Made by a program: the position numbers and the translations under genes | The notes under the pieces: generated by a model | Told to the model about the DNA's origin: nothing | Seen by the model: only the letters and a program-made list of their open reading frames with translations | The model's database searches: none | In this document: piece after piece, positions 52,466 to 56,073 of the stretch | Layout: every line of letters begins with the position of its first letter | How positions within the stretch are numbered: the first letter of the stretch is position 1 | NCBI RefSeq assembly: GCF_018402695.1 | Contig: NZ_JAGYIM010000017.1 | Location: 1-56,073, forward strand | Length of the DNA: 56,073 nucleotides | DNA from: Arsukibacterium sp. | Lineage (GTDB): Bacteria > Pseudomonadota > Gammaproteobacteria > Enterobacterales > Alteromonadaceae | Direction of reading: 5' to 3'

Positions 52466-52903
52466 CTCACTGTAATCAAGCCTAACCTTTAACAACTCAC
52501 TGACTTTTTGCAGATCCGTAAGGATTAGAAAAGGTCCTTGTAGATTTCCTTGATGCTGTGATGTCTCTTTGACCATTTCATATGAAATGCCATTTAGTAG
52601 ACGACAGCTTTCGATTATAGATGTTTCACTTGGCAACCCGAGCACCCTCGCGAAAGCTGAGTAAAATGGGATCGACTGACTCTTCGATAGAATTGTTGAA
52701 ATTAGTACTTTGAGTTCATTCTGAAGCTCTAGCGATGCATTAGCATTGGTGATTTTGGCCCTGTATCTCAAACAAAATGCCGACAAATTACCCAAGCTTT
52801 CCTTAAAAGAAACTATTGGCTCCAAGACCAGTTTCAAAATAAATTGCCCCAAAACAAATACTGAAACACCAGCCAGAATTGTGAAAAAAACAGAATCTTT
52901 CAA
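52460..52903 (-). CDS. Cassette 25: membrane-anchored protein, unknown
   Basis: 147 residues. One N-terminal helix (SVFFTILAGVSVFVLGQFIL) then a helical cytoplasmic part (IVSFKESLGNLSAFCLRYRA, LELQNELKVLISTILSKSQS, LLNGISYEMVKETSQ). The layout resembles other small anchored cassette proteins of unknown function. Confidence 0.7.
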   Translation of the reverse strand: MKDSVFFTILAGVSVFVLGQFILKLVLEPIVSFKESLGNLSAFCLRYRAKITNANASLELQNELKVLISTILSKSQSIPFYSAFARVLGLPSETSIIESCRLLNGISYEMVKETSQHQGNLQGPFLILTDLQKVSELLKVRLDYSEL

Positions 52904-52918
52904 CTAACTCTCCTTGAG

Positions 52919-53023
52919 TTATAACGCCCGGCTCACCGGGTAAATTTTTGATGGCGGCTTTTGTGCGGCTTTATGCACAAAAGATGACAGCGGAAATTTA
53001 TCCGGTGCAGCCGATTGTTATAG
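52919..53023 (-). repeat. attC 26 (long type)
   Basis: 105 bases; cores TTATAAC and GTTATAG; twin of attC 16. Confidence 0.92.
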
Positions 53024-53284
53024 CTTTCCATGCTTTGCATATGGCACATACTTCCCTGTGCTGTCCAATCTTATGCCTCCGTCAGCAATAGCTTCAAGAA
53101 GCTTCCGCGAGACATTTTCCTCGCCTATTGATGCGATTTGCTGCTCCACTTTGGCAAGCAACAACGACCTCTCGACTTCAGCTCTAGCAGGATCATGGCC
53201 ACTCCAGGCAATTCCCTTGTCATTATAGATCGCGAGCTCTTCAACCAGAGAAGCCAATCTTCTTCTTTTCAGCCATTCGATCAT
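53018..53284 (-). CDS. Cassette 26: small soluble helical protein, intact twin of cassette 16
   Basis: 88 residues: MIEWLKRRRLASLVEELAIY, DKGIAWSGHDPARAEVERSL, KVEQQIASIGEENVSRKLLE, DSTGKYVPYAKHGKL. Helical and charged, no membrane segment. Unknown function. The whole cassette, gene plus long attC, is duplicated at 45227-45591 in damaged form. Confidence 0.8.
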   Translation of the reverse strand: MIEWLKRRRLASLVEELAIYNDKGIAWSGHDPARAEVERSLLLAKVEQQIASIGEENVSRKLLEAIADGGIRLDSTGKYVPYAKHGKL

Positions 53285-53294
53285 CGTCTAGTCG

Positions 53295-53385
53295 CTATAA
53301 CGCCCAAATTTAGCGCGGAAAGCCGCGCAGCGGATTGACGTCGCAGCCAGCGTTTTTTGCTGGCGATAATATTTGCTTGTTAGGC
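53295..53385 (-). repeat. attC 27
   Basis: Cores CTATAAC and GTTAGGC; intact form of the type decayed at attC 2. Confidence 0.92.
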
Positions 53386-53826
53386 ATAAATTACAACCGA
53401 CTTGTATATGCCAAAAACTATTATGAAAAAACCGAAAACAAACGCCCATATAGGCAAGGCACGCAGTAGTATGACCTGAGCCTTTGTTTTGCCTGGAAAT
53501 TTTCCTGTGCCTTTAAAGAGTGCCTGCCTTATAAGGCCTTTAAAATTAAAAAATTTTTTCTCAGTGTCCATTTCTATATGCGAAGTTAGCCGCCACATTA
53601 TGAACTGATATATGTGAGCGATTAGGAGGCAGCTCCACATAACCGAGGAAGATACTTTGATACCAAGAAACGATGGTTCCTGAGTATCTGACAGCGCCAG
53701 TAGTAAGGCCACTGAAAAGCTTACCAGCACATTTCGACGGTAAAGCTGTGCATCTTTAGAAAAATCATCTGGCTCAGTTACTGATGCTTTTACTGCAATT
53801 TGAGGCGCTTTCAAGTTATCAGCCAT
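53380..53826 (-). CDS. Cassette 27: membrane protein, unknown
   Basis: 148 residues from the ATG at 53826 (MADNLKAPQ); the longer reading enters the attC. Helices: NVLVSFSVALLLALSDTQ, VMWSCLLIAHIYQFIMW, LPIWAFVFGFFIIVFGIYKS. Long cytoplasmic loop between helices 2 and 3. Unknown. Confidence 0.7.
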   Translation of the reverse strand: MADNLKAPQIAVKASVTEPDDFSKDAQLYRRNVLVSFSVALLLALSDTQEPSFLGIKVSSSVMWSCLLIAHIYQFIMWRLTSHIEMDTEKKFFNFKGLIRQALFKGTGKFPGKTKAQVILLRALPIWAFVFGFFIIVFGIYKSVVIYA

Positions 53827-53838
53827 ACCCGTCCTTAT

Positions 53839-53922
53839 GCCTAACGCAAAGCTTTGGGGCGGCTGGAGCGCAGCGTAAGCCGTCCCAGCCACGATAGTGG
53901 CGACAACAGCGCCTTGTTAGTA
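53839..53922 (-). repeat. attC 28
   Basis: Cores GCCTAAC and GTTAGTA; same type as attC 19. Confidence 0.92.
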
Positions 53923-54297
53923 ATCAATTTTATCCCAAGCGATAACAATGTCTGGAACAACTTCCCGTACCCTATTACTGATATCTAGCACTATGTCATG
54001 GTTTATATCTGAGGCAGCCAATACGTTAATACGCTGGATCTCACATTCTTTGTGAGCGAGCAATAAGTGTTTGGCAAACTCATCAGGTGATAACAGGCTA
54101 TTTTGAAAACGCACACTTTGCGCATCAACCACTTCAATTTTATGAGTCTCGCAACGAGTTAGACAACACATGCCTGGGCATACTGTACTTGTAGAAATCT
54201 CCAAGCCTAAATCATCTTTCTGAAAGCTGAGGACAGCAAAGTACATAACCAGCGCTAGAAGAACTGACATAAAACCTAATTGTATAGAGTTGCTCAT
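53917..54297 (-). CDS. Cassette 28: single-helix protein, ExbD/TolR-like layout
   Basis: 126 residues. An N-terminal helix (LGFMSVLLALVMYFAVLSF), then a periplasmic-sized domain: IEVVDAQSVRFQNSLLSPDE, FAKHLLLAHKECEIQRINVL, HDIVLDISNRVREVVPDI. Length and the pattern strand, short loop, helix, A-A-x-x-x-x strand, helix recall ExbD/TolR, but the membrane Asp is not evident, and a C-P-G-M-C-C-L-T-R-C cysteine cluster is foreign to that family. Weak assignment. Confidence 0.5.
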   Translation of the reverse strand: MSNSIQLGFMSVLLALVMYFAVLSFQKDDLGLEISTSTVCPGMCCLTRCETHKIEVVDAQSVRFQNSLLSPDEFAKHLLLAHKECEIQRINVLAASDINHDIVLDISNRVREVVPDIVIAWDKIDY

Positions 54298-54313
54298 CGG
54301 TTTTCGCCTTGAT

Positions 54314-54400
54314 TACTAACGCTTTGCATAAGCGGCGACCCGTCAGGGGCGTCCGGTGGAGGCCCATCGGGCCGGAACAGACTTAATGCACTTGTTATGT
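54314..54400 (-). repeat. attC 29
   Basis: Cores TACTAAC and GTTATGT; ends ACTTAATGCACTTGTTATG, close to the rebuilt target of copy C but without an IS. Confidence 0.92.
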
Positions 54401-54757
54401 GTTTTTAACCCATCCAATGCTGAGCACATAACGACTCCCTTGCTTGACTGGTGTCACTGAGTGCTCAGAAATATCAGACCGGAAGAGTTTGATCCTTGAG
54501 CTCTCAAAAATCGGGTTGCTGCACCGAAAGTGGCCACCAGACTTTGGCTGCTTGAGCACCAGGTTAAACCGGTAATGCTCTCCGCTATTAACTTGATCGA
54601 CATGGGGCGGTATACCCTGACCCTCTCGGAATCGGAGCAGGTACACGTCAAAAGGATTGGGCCAAAAACCGGCCCCGACGAGCATCTTATCGTATCCCGT
54701 GTTTTGCCGGCCTTTCTCCCAGCGGAAAAGACGGGAAAGAAATCTCTTGATACTCAA
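54395..54757 (-). CDS. Cassette 29: 2-oxoglutarate/Fe(II) oxygenase-like protein
   Basis: 120 residues from TTG. The metal triad pattern is visible: H-V-D in GQGIPPHVDQVNSGEHYRFN, the distal His in SEHSVTPVKQGSRYVLSIGW and the 2-oxoglutarate Arg in the same block (G-S-R). Shorter than usual, like other minimal dioxygenases found as cassettes. The substrate may be a protein or nucleic acid; it cannot be told. Confidence 0.7.
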   Translation of the reverse strand: MSIKRFLSRLFRWEKGRQNTGYDKMLVGAGFWPNPFDVYLLRFREGQGIPPHVDQVNSGEHYRFNLVLKQPKSGGHFRCSNPIFESSRIKLFRSDISEHSVTPVKQGSRYVLSIGWVKNT

Positions 54758-54776
54758 CTCCGTGATTCCTGATTAC

Positions 54777-54851
54777 ACATAACGCTGCAAGCAGCGGCGA
54801 GCGTTAGCGAGTCCAGCACCGAAGGTGCGATGCTGGCTTGCCTTGTTATGC
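54777..54851 (-). repeat. attC 30
   Basis: Cores ACATAAC and GTTATGC; same type as attC 11 with central arm GCACCGAAGGTGC. Confidence 0.92.
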
Positions 54852-54852
54852 C

Positions 54853-55215
54853 TTACTTTGTGCAATCGAAGTGCTGTGTTGACCATGCACCACCACCATC
54901 AAGACACGAATCGATTAAAAGCTGCTCCCTTGCATAGGGATACAGCATACCCAAAATTACAATTGCTGTTATTAATTTGGCGAACCAACTAGAGCGTAAG
55001 CTGTGCCATTTAAACTGCAAAAATATACCGAAAACCAGTAACGCTAACCCACGCCAGCCCCAAATGATGCCACTTTGATACCAGGCATTTGGGAATTCGG
55101 TTGGCGGCCCGCCCGCAACCCAAAACGAGGCCATACTTTGGTTCAGGCAAAGCAGCGCTGCTGCAACGAATATTAACGTTAAGACGACTCTGAAAATCCT
55201 TTCTCGACGATTCAA
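54853..55215 (-). CDS. Cassette 30: membrane protein, unknown
   Basis: 120 residues. Helices: IFRVVLTLIFVAAALLCLNQ, IIWGWRGLALLVFGIFLQF, FAKLITAIVILGMLYPY; the C-terminus EQLLIDSCLDGGGAWSTQHF with two cysteines recalls small proteins whose DxCxxxGG-x-W tail faces the periplasm. Unknown function. Confidence 0.72.
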   Translation of the reverse strand: MNRRERIFRVVLTLIFVAAALLCLNQSMASFWVAGGPPTEFPNAWYQSGIIWGWRGLALLVFGIFLQFKWHSLRSSWFAKLITAIVILGMLYPYAREQLLIDSCLDGGGAWSTQHFDCTK

Positions 55216-55228
55216 CTGACTTCCTTAG

Positions 55229-55309
55229 GCATAACGCACGCCTAAACGGCGAGCAACTTGTTGCGAGTCCAGCGGCCGCAGGCCGCGTTGTTTAAGGCGC
55301 TTGTTATGT
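55229..55309 (-). repeat. attC 31
   Basis: Cores GCATAAC and GTTATGT; same type as attC 10. Confidence 0.92.
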
Positions 55310-55597
55310 GCTTTTAACATTAAGAATCCATTTTAACGATGGACATACTTTGGCCGCATATTCCATAGCTTCACTTTGCGTGGCGTACGTACCGCCATAA
55401 GCTGGTCTTCCATCGGGATATTTACCGGTGCGTATGTCATAAAACTCACCATATTGATCATCCTGAATCTCCAGTGGGTCTTCATAATCGCCTGAACCTG
55501 GTTTGAAATTGCTCTTAATTACATGAACTTCTTTTTCAATTTCATCAGCGTAGAGCCAAGTTCCACTAAGTACTAGTGTTTCGATTACTGGTTCCAA
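55304..55597 (-). CDS. Cassette 31: soluble protein, unknown
   Basis: 97 residues from TTG. ETLVLSGTWLYADEIEKEVH, DDQYGEFYDIRTGKYPDGRP and GGTYATQSEAMEYAAKVCPS. A small alpha/beta protein with no family that I recognise. It is the first cassette visible on the side of the presumed integrase. Confidence 0.65.
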   Translation of the reverse strand: MEPVIETLVLSGTWLYADEIEKEVHVIKSNFKPGSGDYEDPLEIQDDQYGEFYDIRTGKYPDGRPAYGGTYATQSEAMEYAAKVCPSLKWILNVKST

Positions 55598-55610
55598 CTA
55601 CTGCCTCCCC

Positions 55611-55676
55611 ACATAACGCCCCGCGCATGCGCGCGAACTTGTGAGCGTCGCAGGTGCCGCAGGCCCCGAATGACGC
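55611..55676 (-). repeat. attC 32, left part (split by IS1111-type copy D)
   Basis: Core ACATAAC; same type as attC 6 and 24; copy D starts after TGACGC. Its right part is outside the window. Confidence 0.85.
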
Positions 55677-56073
55677 AATAACATGGACTCCCCCTCACTA
55701 TCCGGCATCGATGTGCCAAACTGAGAGCGTCAAAACAAACAGTCACAAGTGAGGGGAAGTCGCATGGAACAGTCTATACGTTGTGGGGTTGATATTGCAA
55801 AGCTGGTGTTTCAAATTCATGGCGTTAATGCTAAATCCGGTGAAACATCGATGGTAAAGAAGTTAGCCAGAGGCGAAATGCTGCGCTTTTATGCCAATAA
55901 ACCACCGATGCTCATTGGTATTGAAGCCTGTGGTGGCGCACATTATTGGGCGCGTGAACTCACTAAACTAGGCCATACGGTAAAGCTGATGACACCGCAA
56001 TATGTCGCACCTTACCGCCGTGGCGGTAAAAACGATGCCAATGATGCCGAAGCCATTTGCGAAGCGTTGACCA
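55677..56073 (+). mobile_element. IS110/IS1111-type element, copy D, cut by window edge
   Basis: Left end identical to copies A and B (AATAACATGGACTCCCCC). Continues past the window; its guide RNA tail is not visible. Confidence 0.9.
55764..56073 (+). CDS. IS110/IS1111 transposase, copy D, N-terminal part
   Basis: The first 103 codons, same sequence as copy A, from the ATG after GAGGGG. The DEDD domain start (CGVDIAKLVFQIHGV) and the DANDAEAI block are intact. It lacks the inserted A of copy B. The rest is outside the window, so intactness is unknown. Confidence 0.9.
   Translation, partial: MEQSIRCGVDIAKLVFQIHGVNAKSGETSMVKKLARGEMLRFYANKPPMLIGIEACGGAHYWARELTKLGHTVKLMTPQYVAPYRRGGKNDANDAEAICEALT

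Noticed and set aside
31685..55676. CRISPR array (regular repeats between unique segments)
   Set aside because: The repeats are 55-105 bases, variable, with paired AAC/GTT cores, and the unique segments contain genes; this is an integron.

Overview
The window comes from a gammaproteobacterial chromosome. The style of the core genes and the roughly even GC suggest an Alteromonadales relative such as Rheinheimera, Alishewanella or Arsukibacterium; this is a guess from protein style only. Two very different halves meet at about 31.5 kb.

Half one (1-31.4 kb) is ordinary coding-dense chromosome with no broken genes except at the extreme left edge. Positions 1-19.2 kb hold a nearly complete type VI secretion (T6SS) locus of the Imp type, read leftward: FHA adaptor (TagH/ImpI), TssJ, TssK, TssL, TssM, TagF, PppA, TssA, TssB, TssC, a second sheath-like paralogue (ImpD-like), TagJ/ImpE, TssE, TssF, TssG and the start of TssH/ClpV. 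A Hanks-type kinase (PpkA/ImpN) is transcribed divergently from a shared 350-base control region. Kinase, phosphatase, FHA protein and TagF together form a threonine-phosphorylation switch. Hcp, VgrG and effectors are not in the window. Next come a vitamin B12 uptake and adenosylation operon (btuD, btuC, cobO/btuR, btuF), a YkgJ-like protein, a glutaredoxin-MauE fusion, wrbA, a serine hydrolase coupled to an acyltransferase-like membrane protein, and a DUF393 / GNAT / VOC operon.

Half two (31.7 kb to the right edge) is a large integron cassette array. I count 32 attC recombination sites and 31 cassettes, all with genes on the minus strand, so attI and the integrase should lie beyond the right edge and the window shows the distal (oldest) end. 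Most cassettes encode small proteins of unknown function, about half with membrane segments. Recognisable ones include a TonB C-terminal-like protein, a class C-like serine hydrolase with TPR repeats, a 2-oxoglutarate/Fe oxygenase-like protein, a lipoprotein, a four-cysteine zinc-site protein and an ExbD-like protein. The four most distal attC sites have damaged core sites. Cassettes between about 37.6 and 46.1 kb are riddled with small indels.

Six insertion sequences sit in the array: four IS110/IS1111-type elements, each placed at the same point of an attC site and in the same orientation; one IS1182-like element inside the AAC core of another attC; and one IS66-type element with a perfect 8-base target duplication inside a cassette gene.

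The most striking signal is in the non-coding tails of the IS1111-type elements. Each tail can fold into a bridge-RNA/seekRNA-like structure whose two short guides match the two halves of the attC in which that copy sits. The guides differ between element types in step with the attC variant occupied. The elements appear to be RNA-guided, reprogrammed attC hunters.
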